A stretch of 5,555 bases of DNA, taken from CALEUX01 sp037439945. Lineage in GTDB: Bacteria; Bacteroidota; Bacteroidia; Bacteroidales; Marinilabiliaceae. Below the pieces are notes generated by a model. That model was not told the origin of the DNA. It ran no database searches and saw nothing but the letters and a program-made list of their open reading frames with translations. Made by a program: the position numbers and the translations under genes. Of this stretch, positions 1-5,555 are shown in pieces; positions within the stretch are counted from its first letter, which is position 1; the number at the start of each line of letters is the position of its first letter. The stretch covers positions 1-5,555 of the forward strand of contig JBBIVA010000164.1 of the NCBI GenBank assembly GCA_037439945.1. Reading direction: 5' to 3'.

Positions 1-111
1 GTTATACGAAATAATCAACAAAAATTTTTAGGGTGTTGCAACGCTGAAAACAGGATTACAAACAGTTGAACATTAATTTTAATTTCTAATCTCTCTTTTA
101 ACCAATTCCTG

Positions 112-141
112 TTTGACATTCGTAAAAAATGTCTTAAATTG
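112..141 (+). promoter_or_regulatory. Candidate promoter of the perR-katG operon
   Basis: TTTG at 112-115 and TAAATTG at 135-141 are separated by 19 bases. This resembles the Bacteroidota sigma-ABfr promoter (-33 TTTG and -7 TAnnTTTG), although the -7 box is one T short. The same DNA also reads as TTGACA (113-118), 16 bases, then TAAATT, which fits a sigma70-type promoter. Transcription would start near 148 and leave a leader of about 35 bases before the regulator gene. The placement is inference from motif and spacing only. Confidence 0.5.
115..133. promoter_or_regulatory. Candidate PerR/Fur-type operator (19-bp inverted repeat)
   Basis: GACATT (115-120) and AATGTC (128-133) form a perfect 6-bp inverted repeat around a 7-base spacer. 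The total length is 19 bp, the length of a classical Fur box. The repeat lies between the -33 and -7 elements of the candidate promoter, so a bound protein would block RNA polymerase. Because the first gene downstream encodes a Fur-family regulator, autoregulation is the natural reading. The arms do not match the B. subtilis PerR box (TTATAATnATTATAA), so the regulator-operator pairing is inferred. Confidence 0.4.
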
Positions 142-183
142 CATTACTATCAAAAGAGAATTATTATCCGCAAATTATGAGTT

Positions 184-603
184 ATGAATAATGTTGGCAA
201 CCTAAGTAAAAAATTAAAAGAAAAAGGCCTCAAGGTTACACCTCAAAGAATTGCTATACTTGAAGCTATTGTTAATTTAAACAATCATCCTACTGCAGAA
301 AATATAATTGATTATATAAGGAAAAATCATCCTAACATAGCAACGGCAACAGTTTACAAGGTACTTGATGTTCTTGTTTCTTCCAGGCTTATTAAAAAGG
401 TAAAAACAGAAACAGACATAATGCGTTATGACGCAGTTCTGGAATACCATTATCATTTATATTGCTCTGAATCAAACAGAATTGATGATTATAATGATGA
501 GGAGTTAAATAATTTATTGGAAAAATTTATTAAAGAAAACAGAATACCAAATTTCAAAATTGAAGATATTAATCTTCAGATAATTGGGAAGTTTACCGAA
601 TAA
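184..603 (+). CDS. perR: PerR-like Fur-family peroxide-responsive repressor
   Basis: This is a 139-residue cytoplasmic DNA-binding repressor that probably senses H2O2 and controls its own operon with katG. The N-terminal winged helix spans about residues 1-80, with TPQR at 19-22 and the recognition helix ATATVYKVLDVL at 53-64. The dimerisation domain follows. H35, D83, H89, H91 and D102 match in order and spacing the five regulatory Fe/Mn ligands of B. subtilis PerR (H37, D85, H91, H93, D104); Asp at the last position favours PerR over Fur. The structural zinc site is missing: only C94 remains, the partner position is S97, and the protein ends without the second CxxC pair. The start is fixed because an in-frame TGA (178-180) lies just upstream and the next in-frame Met is residue 80. 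No Shine-Dalgarno sequence is visible. A Fur-family regulator is near certain; the peroxide role rests on the ligands and the katG neighbour. Confidence 0.93.
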   Translation: MNNVGNLSKKLKEKGLKVTPQRIAILEAIVNLNNHPTAENIIDYIRKNHPNIATATVYKVLDVLVSSRLIKKVKTETDIMRYDAVLEYHYHLYCSESNRIDDYNDEELNNLLEKFIKENRIPNFKIEDINLQIIGKFTE

Positions 604-628
604 AAACATATAATTAAATCTTTTAAAT

Positions 629-2827
629 ATGGAAAACCAACCCGAAAAAGTTAGTAAATGTCCGGTTACAGGGGCAGTTGGAAAACACACAGCCGGTTCA
701 ACAGGGACCAAAAATATTAACTGGTGGCCAAATCAGTTAAAATTAAACATTTTAAGGCAGCACTCGCCAAAATCAAATCCAATGGGCGAGAAATTCGATT
801 ATGCCAAAGAATTTAAATCGCTTGACTATCAAGCATTGAAAAAAGACCTCCAAAAACTCATGACCGATTCACAAGAGTGGTGGCCGGCAGATTTTGGGCA
901 TTATGGACCGTTATTTATTCGTATGGCCTGGCATAGCGCCGGTACGTACAGAACAGGCGATGGCCGTGGGGGTGGCGGTACGGGCCAACAGCGTTTTGCA
1001 CCACTAAACAGCTGGCCTGACAATGTTAACCTTGATAAGGCAAGAAGACTCCTTTGGCCTATTAAGCAAAAATATGGGAAAAAAATTTCGTGGGCTGATC
1101 TCATGATCCTTACAGGAAATGTAGCTTTGGAATCAATGGGATTTAAAACTTTTGGTTTTGCAGGTGGCCGTGAAGACGTTTGGGAACCGGAGGAAGATGT
1201 ATATTGGGGATCAGAAACCAAATGGCTCGAAAATGATGAACGAAACCTTGATATGTCCCAGGTAGAGAATCCTCTTGCGGCTATTCAAATGGGATTAATA
1301 TATGTTAACCCTGAAGGCCCTGGCGGAAACCCTGACCCGGTTGCTGCAGCAAGAGATATACGCAACACTTTTGCACGTATGGCAATGAACGATGAAGAAA
1401 CCGTTGCCCTTATTGCAGGTGGTCATACATTTGGTAAATGTCACGGGGCAGGCGATGCTGCAAACGTTGGACCGGAACCTGAAGCCGCATCCATGGAAGA
1501 ACAAGGTTTGGGATGGAAAAGTAAATTTGGGTCAGGTAAAGCCGGTGATACAATCACCAGCGGCCTGGAAGTAACCTGGACACAAACCCCAAATAAATGG
1601 AGTTATTATTTCTTCGAAAACCTGTTTAAGTACGATTGGGAGTTAACAAAAAGCCCGGCAGGAGCATATCAGTGGGTGGCAAAAAATGCAGGTAATGTTA
1701 TACCCGATGCCCACGATCCATCAAAAAAACATGCTCCAACAATGCTTACTACTGACTTATCATTACGCTTTGATCCTGAATATGAAAAGATCTCAAGAAG
1801 GTTTTATGAAAACCCGCTTGAATTTGCGGATGCCTTCGCACGGGCCTGGTTTAAACTAACCCATCGTGATATGGGACCTGTTGCACGTTACCTTGGGCCG
1901 GAAGTACCAAAAGAAGAATTTATCTGGCAAGACCCGATTCCTGCTGTTAATCATCCGCTGATTGACGAAAAGGATATTGCCGGACTAAAAGCCAAAATAT
2001 TGAATTCAGGTCTTTCTGTATCACAACTTGTTTCAGCAGCATGGGCTTCGGCATCAACTTTCCGCGGCTCCGATAAGCGGGGCGGAGCAAATGGTGCCAG
2101 GGTAAGACTTGCTCCCCAAAAAGACTGGACAGTTAACAACCCTGATCAACTCTCTATAGTTTTAGCAAAGCTGGAAACTTTTCAAAACGAATTTAATAAT
2201 TCGCAAAAAGGAGGTAAAAAAGTCTCTATAGCCGATCTAATAGTTTTAGCCGGATGTGCGGGTGTTGAGAAAGCTGCAAAAAATGCAGGTTTTAATATAA
2301 CCGTTCCTTTTACGCCAGGCCGTATGGATACATCACAGGAATTAACCGATGTTGGATCGTTTAAGGTTCTTGAACCAATGGCTGATGGTTTCAGAAACTA
2401 TCTGAAAAAGAAATATACTGTGTCAACTGAAGAGTTATTAATTGACAAAGCTCAGTTACTAACCCTAACCCCACCTGAATTAACAGTATTAATTGGAGGT
2501 ATGCGTGTTATGGATACTAATTTTGACAACTCAAAACATGGCGTTTTCACTAAACAGCCGGGAGCTCTTACAAATGACTTTTTCGTAAACCTGCTGGATA
2601 TTAATACTGCATGGATGCCATCATCTGGCGATAACGAAATATTTACGGGCAGAGACAGGAAAACCGGCGAGGTTAAATGGACAGCTACCCGGGCCGACCT
2701 TGTTTTCGGTTCTAATTCAGAACTTAGGTCGTTGGCCGAAGTTTATGGAAGTTCAGATGCCCGGGAAAAATTTGTTAACGATTTTGTCTCAGCCTGGGAT
2801 AAAATTATGAACCTTGACCGGTTTTGA
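629..2827 (+). CDS. katG: Bifunctional catalase-peroxidase KatG
   Basis: This is a 732-residue heme b enzyme of the class I peroxidase superfamily, of normal full length for KatG. It breaks H2O2 into water and oxygen and can also oxidise small donors. The N-terminal heme domain (about 30-420) has distal R98, W101 and H102 (RMAWH), D131, proximal H266 in GGHTFGK, W317 and D376. The Trp-Tyr-Met crosslink needed for catalase activity is available as W101, Y225 and M251, with the mobile Arg at R413. S311 corresponds to M. tuberculosis S315, the isoniazid-resistance position. The C-terminal duplicate domain (about 430-732) lacks the heme-binding His, as usual. There is no signal peptide, so it should be cytosolic. 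The gene starts 25 bases after perR with no clear internal promoter, so it is probably co-transcribed and derepressed by peroxide. Spot counts of two sequence lines give about 43% G+C, higher than in the neighbouring genes. Confidence 0.98.
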   Translation: MENQPEKVSKCPVTGAVGKHTAGSTGTKNINWWPNQLKLNILRQHSPKSNPMGEKFDYAKEFKSLDYQALKKDLQKLMTDSQEWWPADFGHYGPLFIRMAWHSAGTYRTGDGRGGGGTGQQRFAPLNSWPDNVNLDKARRLLWPIKQKYGKKISWADLMILTGNVALESMGFKTFGFAGGREDVWEPEEDVYWGSETKWLENDERNLDMSQVENPLAAIQMGLIYVNPEGPGGNPDPVAAARDIRNTFARMAMNDEETVALIAGGHTFGKCHGAGDAANVGPEPEAASMEEQGLGWKSKFGSGKAGDTITSGLEVTWTQTPNKWSYYFFENLFKYDWELTKSPAGAYQWVAKNAGNVIPDAHDPSKKHAPTMLTTDLSLRFDPEYEKISRRFYENPLEFADAFARAWFKLTHRDMGPVARYLGPEVPKEEFIWQDPIPAVNHPLIDEKDIAGLKAKILNSGLSVSQLVSAAWASASTFRGSDKRGGANGARVRLAPQKDWTVNNPDQLSIVLAKLETFQNEFNNSQKGGKKVSIADLIVLAGCAGVEKAAKNAGFNITVPFTPGRMDTSQELTDVGSFKVLEPMADGFRNYLKKKYTVSTEELLIDKAQLLTLTPPELTVLIGGMRVMDTNFDNSKHGVFTKQPGALTNDFFVNLLDINTAWMPSSGDNEIFTGRDRKTGEVKWTATRADLVFGSNSELRSLAEVYGSSDAREKFVNDFVSAWDKIMNLDRF

Positions 2828-2860
2828 TGTAATCTGACTTCAGAAATTTTTTTTAATTTT

Positions 2861-2899
2861 AAAAGAGGGTGTCATAAAAGTCCCAGGCACCCCCTTTTT
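2861..2899 (+). terminator. Intrinsic terminator after katG, probably bidirectional
   Basis: GGGTGTC (2867-2873) pairs with GGCACCC (2886-2892), including one T-G wobble, across a 12-base loop. After one A/C mismatch the stem continues as AAAAG (2861-2865) with CTTTT (2894-2898). On the plus strand it runs into a T-rich tail (TTTTTGTTTG), starting 34 bases after the katG stop codon. On the minus strand the tail is only four T's before AAAATT, so it would work less well for the helicase transcript arriving from the right. No better terminator is seen for that transcript. Confidence 0.8.
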
Positions 2900-2982
2900 G
2901 TTTGTACTCCTACCCTGGAAGTTTTTCAAATTTCATCATCAGTAAAGTCCTTTTTTTACTATTAATTTGTTAACAATATAAA

Positions 2983-4320
2983 TTAATTCTTTCCTTTTCT
3001 TTTCTGCCCCCGGGTTTTTGGTTTTCCGTATTTTGCCCACATTTTATCGGCATGTCTGATTTTATTGTTTACCTTTTGGTTTTTAGCAAGTTTTTGATGA
3101 AATGCCCCTCCCGCACCACTTTTTGAAGGAATGTTCACCAAAACATTTTTCATTACTACTTTATCCTTGTCAAACTCCGATATTTCATCTGAAATGGAGA
3201 GGTTAGCCGGTAAAATACCAATGGGAATTTCCATATTCATTAAAGCTTCAATACCTATTCGCTTTTCATCGTCACGCGGGGTAATAAAACTTATGGCTTC
3301 TCCTCTTTTATCAGCCCTTCCTGTGCGTCCTATCCGGTGAATATATGATTCCGGTTCATCGGGCATATCAAAGTTTATTACATGACTTACTTCTGATATG
3401 TCTAATCCCCTTGATACCAAATCAGTAGCTATTAAAACCCTTAAATCACCTGCACCAAACAGGTTTACCGTTTTAAAACGAAAATTCTGGGCCTTATCAG
3501 AATGTACAACTCCAACCGTTTCGGAAAAGTTAACACTTAGCTTTTCAAATACCAAATCAGCCATTCTTTTGGTAGAAGTAAAAACAAGTACTTTGCTCAT
3601 ATCCCCGTTATTGAGCAAAAGTTCCAGGAGGCTCAATTTTGTATTAAAATTGGGAACTTCATAACCTGTTTGACTTATATTTTCAAGTGGAGTACCTGTT
3701 GGGGCTGCTTCAATTCTTTCGGGCGCAACAAAAAACTCATCAATCATTTCCTCTACAGTCGGTGTAATTGTCGCTGAAAACAGCAAATTCTGTCGTTTAC
3801 CGGGTAATAAATCAAAAATTGAATTAAGCTGATGCCTGAAACCCAAATCAAGCATCTCATCAACTTCATCCAAAACAAGTTTTTTTACCCCTTTTAATGA
3901 AACAAACCCATCTAATGCCAAATCGCGCAAACGACCGGGAGTTGCAACAAGAATATCCATACCATCGGATATATCAATAGCCTGGGTTTTCATGTTCACA
4001 CCGCCATATACCCCTTTTACAACAACATTCATTTGTGATGAAAGTTTTTCGGCAACATCAACTACCTGAACCACCAGTTCACGGGTAGGAACTAACACCA
4101 AAATCTGTGGAATACGATTTTTTGAAAATCGCCACTGGCGTAATGCAGGTAATAAAAATGCTATAGTTTTACCTGTACCGGTCTGGGCAATTCCTAAAAC
4201 ATCTTTACCCGACATAATTACGGGGAAACATCTTTTTTGTATAGTGGTTGGGGTTTGTAACCCCATTTCTTCAATCGCTGATAACAACGGAGTTGTCAGA
4301 TTTAAATCAGAAAAAGTCAT
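2983..4320 (-). CDS. DEAD-box ATP-dependent RNA helicase, RhlE-like
   Basis: This 445-residue superfamily 2 RNA helicase has all the core motifs: F3 and Q28 of the Q motif, motif I AQTGTGKT (45-52), Ia PTREL (78-82), GG (106-107), Ib TPGR (127-130), motif II DEVD (151-154), III SAT (182-184), IV VLVFTST (244-250), V ATDLVSRGLDI (298-308) and VI HRIGRTGR (328-335). Such proteins remodel RNA duplexes in ribosome assembly, RNA decay and cold adaptation. Motif II reads DEVD rather than DEAD; the ATPase Asp and Glu are kept, so activity is expected. The tail from about residue 395 is rich in Lys and Arg (GKPKTRGQKRKGKN at the end) and probably binds RNA non-specifically. The start gives a standard Q-motif N terminus. 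It lies 21 bases after the panE-like stop with no clear ribosome binding site, so it is probably the second gene of that transcript. Which RhlE-type paralogue it is cannot be told here. Confidence 0.95.
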   Translation of the reverse strand: MTFSDLNLTTPLLSAIEEMGLQTPTTIQKRCFPVIMSGKDVLGIAQTGTGKTIAFLLPALRQWRFSKNRIPQILVLVPTRELVVQVVDVAEKLSSQMNVVVKGVYGGVNMKTQAIDISDGMDILVATPGRLRDLALDGFVSLKGVKKLVLDEVDEMLDLGFRHQLNSIFDLLPGKRQNLLFSATITPTVEEMIDEFFVAPERIEAAPTGTPLENISQTGYEVPNFNTKLSLLELLLNNGDMSKVLVFTSTKRMADLVFEKLSVNFSETVGVVHSDKAQNFRFKTVNLFGAGDLRVLIATDLVSRGLDISEVSHVINFDMPDEPESYIHRIGRTGRADKRGEAISFITPRDDEKRIGIEALMNMEIPIGILPANLSISDEISEFDKDKVVMKNVLVNIPSKSGAGGAFHQKLAKNQKVNNKIRHADKMWAKYGKPKTRGQKRKGKN

Positions 4321-4341
4321 AATAATTTTTGCTTATCCGCT

Positions 4342-5268
4342 TTATTTTTTTGCCCTGGCTCTTCTTTCCATCAATATTAACGAGCTATATATAAACTGAT
4401 TAACAGGAACATTAACACCAAGCTCTTTCGCAAGTTTAACAACTGTCCCATTCTGGTACTCAAGTTCAGAAGGTAGCCCTTCCCAAACATCCCTGGTCAG
4501 TGATGATGTAGAATCATATGGGAATGAATCTATGAAGGCCATGGTTTTTTCTACAAACCCATCTTCAATATTAACTCCTTTTGCCCTTCCAACTTCAGTT
4601 ACTTCCTTAAAAAGTCTGTACATAATCTCTCTTGTTTCTGCACATTCCCTAACTTCCCCATAGGTTGAACGGGTTACCCCAAGCCATGCACTAACACATA
4701 TGGATATATATTTCTTCCATATTTCGGATTGAATATCCTCAGCAATTTTTGATTTGAACCCGGCTTTTACAAAAACTTCATTCAAATATGTAAGCCTTGG
4801 GTTTTGTGAATTATCACATTCACCAAAAACAATTGTTGGGTCAACAGCAAAATGGTTTATAACACCAGGTGACTCTAACTTGCTAATAATCCGGCAAAGT
4901 CCGGCAATAACATTATTTGCCGGTAAAACTTCCTTTAACTCATCGCTTGTTAAAACACCATTTTGTAAAGGTAAAACAATGGTATTGTTGTTAACAATAT
5001 TTTTTATTTCAAATGCCGAATCTTTTACCTGCCAGGCTTTTGTGGCAATTATAACCAGATCAGACGGGCCAATTGATTTTATATCACTGGTTGCCTTTGC
5101 TCCTTTCACTTCAAAATCACCGTTTATACTTTTTACATTAAGGCCATTTTTTAAAATTGCTTCAAGATTTGTACCTCTTGCCACAAAGGTTACATCATTA
5201 CCGGAAATAGCCAGTCGCCCACCAAAATAACCGCCAACTCCACCTGTTCCAATTATTGCAATCTTCAT
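4342..5268 (-). CDS. panE: 2-dehydropantoate 2-reductase family protein (PanE/ApbA-like)
   Basis: This is a 308-residue cytosolic NAD(P)H-dependent oxidoreductase. The family enzyme reduces ketopantoate to pantoate in vitamin B5 and coenzyme A synthesis. The N-terminal Rossmann fold opens with GTGGVGG (7-13). R31 follows the second beta strand, where an NADPH phosphate contact is usual. KAWQV (77-81) matches the K72 region of E. coli PanE, and N103 (QNG) matches N98. The helical C-terminal domain has K186 (E. coli K176), S256 (S244) and E268 (E256). By my alignment, E. coli N180, N184 and N194 are replaced by I190, A194 and Y203. The fold and cofactor use are secure, but ketopantoate may not be the substrate; the symbol marks the family. 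The ATG at the start of MKIAIIG is the standard start for the fold. It is first in a likely two-gene transcript with the helicase. Confidence 0.88.
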   Translation of the reverse strand: MKIAIIGTGGVGGYFGGRLAISGNDVTFVARGTNLEAILKNGLNVKSINGDFEVKGAKATSDIKSIGPSDLVIIATKAWQVKDSAFEIKNIVNNNTIVLPLQNGVLTSDELKEVLPANNVIAGLCRIISKLESPGVINHFAVDPTIVFGECDNSQNPRLTYLNEVFVKAGFKSKIAEDIQSEIWKKYISICVSAWLGVTRSTYGEVRECAETREIMYRLFKEVTEVGRAKGVNIEDGFVEKTMAFIDSFPYDSTSSLTRDVWEGLPSELEYQNGTVVKLAKELGVNVPVNQFIYSSLILMERRARAKK

Positions 5269-5273
5269 TTATA

Positions 5274-5289
5274 TAAATATTAATATTTA
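5274..5289. repeat. 16-bp perfect palindrome before the panE-like start
   Basis: TAAATATTAATATTTA is an exact palindrome that ends 5 bases upstream of the start codon of the minus-strand reductase gene. In the mRNA it could fold into a weak AU hairpin over the ribosome landing site, or in DNA it could be an operator. Being all A/T in an AT-rich leader, it may also be chance. Confidence 0.5.
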
Positions 5290-5373
5290 AAAGGTTGGTT
5301 CATAAATTATGTAGGTTTAGGCATGGGATATTATACTCAGGCACCCCAAAAAATATTAAATAATCTCACTTTG

Positions 5374-5381
5374 CAAAATTA
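5374..5381 (-). promoter_or_regulatory. Possible -7 element for the panE-helicase transcript
   Basis: On the minus strand this reads TAATTTTG, an exact match to the Bacteroidota -7 consensus TAnnTTTG. The upstream -33 element is poor: TTAG, 21 bases away, is the nearest resemblance to TTTG. Use of this site would give a leader of roughly 100 bases. This is a weak call in AT-rich DNA. Confidence 0.3.
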
Positions 5382-5391
5382 AGTTTAGAAA

Positions 5392-5461
5392 TTAAAGAAT
5401 TACTAATTTATTGCAGCTTTTAATTAACCAATACATTCAGGTTAATAAAAAAATTCTTTAA
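5392..5461. repeat. AT-rich inverted repeats in the right-hand intergenic region
   Basis: TTAAAGAATT (5392-5401) and AATTCTTTAA (5452-5461) are exact reverse complements 50 bases apart. Between them lies a second exact pair, ATTAACC (5423-5429) and GGTTAAT (5440-5446), around 10 bases. The two pairs do not share a centre, and neither is followed by a T tract on either strand, so they do not look like terminators. Their function is unknown and chance is possible. Confidence 0.4.
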
Positions 5462-5504
5462 CACATCTTAAAAACAATACTTAATCAAACATATATCATT
5501 ATTT

Positions 5505-5554
5505 ATCCCGGATTAGTCATTAGAAAGGCAATGAACTAATGACTTAGCCGGGAT
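5505..5554. repeat. Imperfect 19-bp-arm hairpin at the window edge
   Basis: ATCCCGGATTAGTCATTAG (5505-5523) and CTAATGACTTAGCCGGGAT (5536-5554) are reverse complements at 17 of 19 positions, with a 12-base loop. The outer ATCCCGG/CCGGGAT block is much more GC-rich than the surrounding DNA. It could be the terminator of a minus-strand or plus-strand gene beyond the window, a dispersed palindromic repeat, or one end of a small mobile element. The window stops one base after it, so its true boundary and any T tract cannot be seen. Confidence 0.75.
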
Positions 5555-5555
5555 T

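Noticed and set aside
35..42. GTTGCAAC palindrome
   Set aside because: It is a perfect palindrome but only 8 bp long, far from the candidate promoter, and has no partner copy in the window.
1..69. Open reading frame entering from the left edge and ending at TGA 67-69
   Set aside because: Only 22 codons are visible and no family can be recognised. Another frame (stop at 29-31) is equally possible as a gene tail, so no partial gene is called.
79..144. 21-codon minus-strand ORF upstream of perR
   Set aside because: It overlaps the candidate promoter and operator, has no ribosome binding site and no recognisable similarity.
901..1221. 106-codon open frame on the minus strand inside katG
   Set aside because: It is antisense to the conserved heme domain of KatG, and its Pro- and Ser-rich translation is typical of a shadow frame.
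2865..2882. Sequence GAGGGTGTCATAAAAGTC, which looks like the terminal inverted repeat of some insertion sequences
   Set aside because: No transposase, no matching opposite end and no target duplication are seen. The bases are fully explained as the left half of the katG terminator and its loop.
2941..2960. AGTAAA/TTTACT inverted repeat as a helicase terminator
   Set aside because: The stem is only 6 A/T-rich base pairs and no T tract follows it on the minus strand, so termination there is not supported.
4754..5230. 158-codon open frame on the plus strand
   Set aside because: It lies wholly antisense to the well-supported PanE-like gene, shows no recognisable domain and is best explained as a shadow of that gene's codon use.

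Overview
The window looks like a piece of a Bacteroidota (Bacteroidetes) chromosome. This is inferred from three things: the AT-rich DNA, the lack of clear Shine-Dalgarno sequences before the genes, and a promoter-like TTTG / TAnnTTTG-type pair upstream of the first gene. The genus cannot be told from the sequence alone. It holds four complete genes in two convergent pairs, and no RNA gene, CRISPR array, transposase or phage gene was seen.

Left half, plus strand: after a 183-base leader that carries a candidate promoter with an overlapping 19-bp inverted repeat comes a Fur-family regulator with the five metal ligands of the peroxide sensor PerR (184-603). It is followed 25 bases later by a full-length bifunctional catalase-peroxidase KatG (629-2827). 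The two almost certainly form one operon: the sensor would detect H2O2 by metal-catalysed oxidation and release its own promoter, and KatG would then remove the peroxide. A GC-rich hairpin with a T tract (2861-2899) ends the operon and probably also serves the opposing transcript.

Right half, minus strand: a ketopantoate-reductase-family (PanE/ApbA) NADPH oxidoreductase (4342-5268) is followed 21 bases later by an RhlE-type DEAD-box RNA helicase (2983-4320) with DEVD in place of DEAD. They are probably co-transcribed, but no shared function is evident. The PanE-like protein keeps the nucleotide-binding and core catalytic residues but lacks several conserved active-site Asn residues, so its substrate is uncertain.

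The last 287 bases (5269-5555) hold no convincing gene. They contain a 16-bp perfect palindrome just before the panE start, an AT-rich 10-bp inverted repeat, and a strong imperfect 19-bp-arm hairpin at the very edge of the window.

Overall this is an ordinary housekeeping and oxidative-stress region. The points most worth a second look are the PerR-like regulator without its structural zinc cysteines, its promoter-overlapping operator candidate, the altered PanE active site, and the edge hairpin. No undescribed multi-gene system was found.
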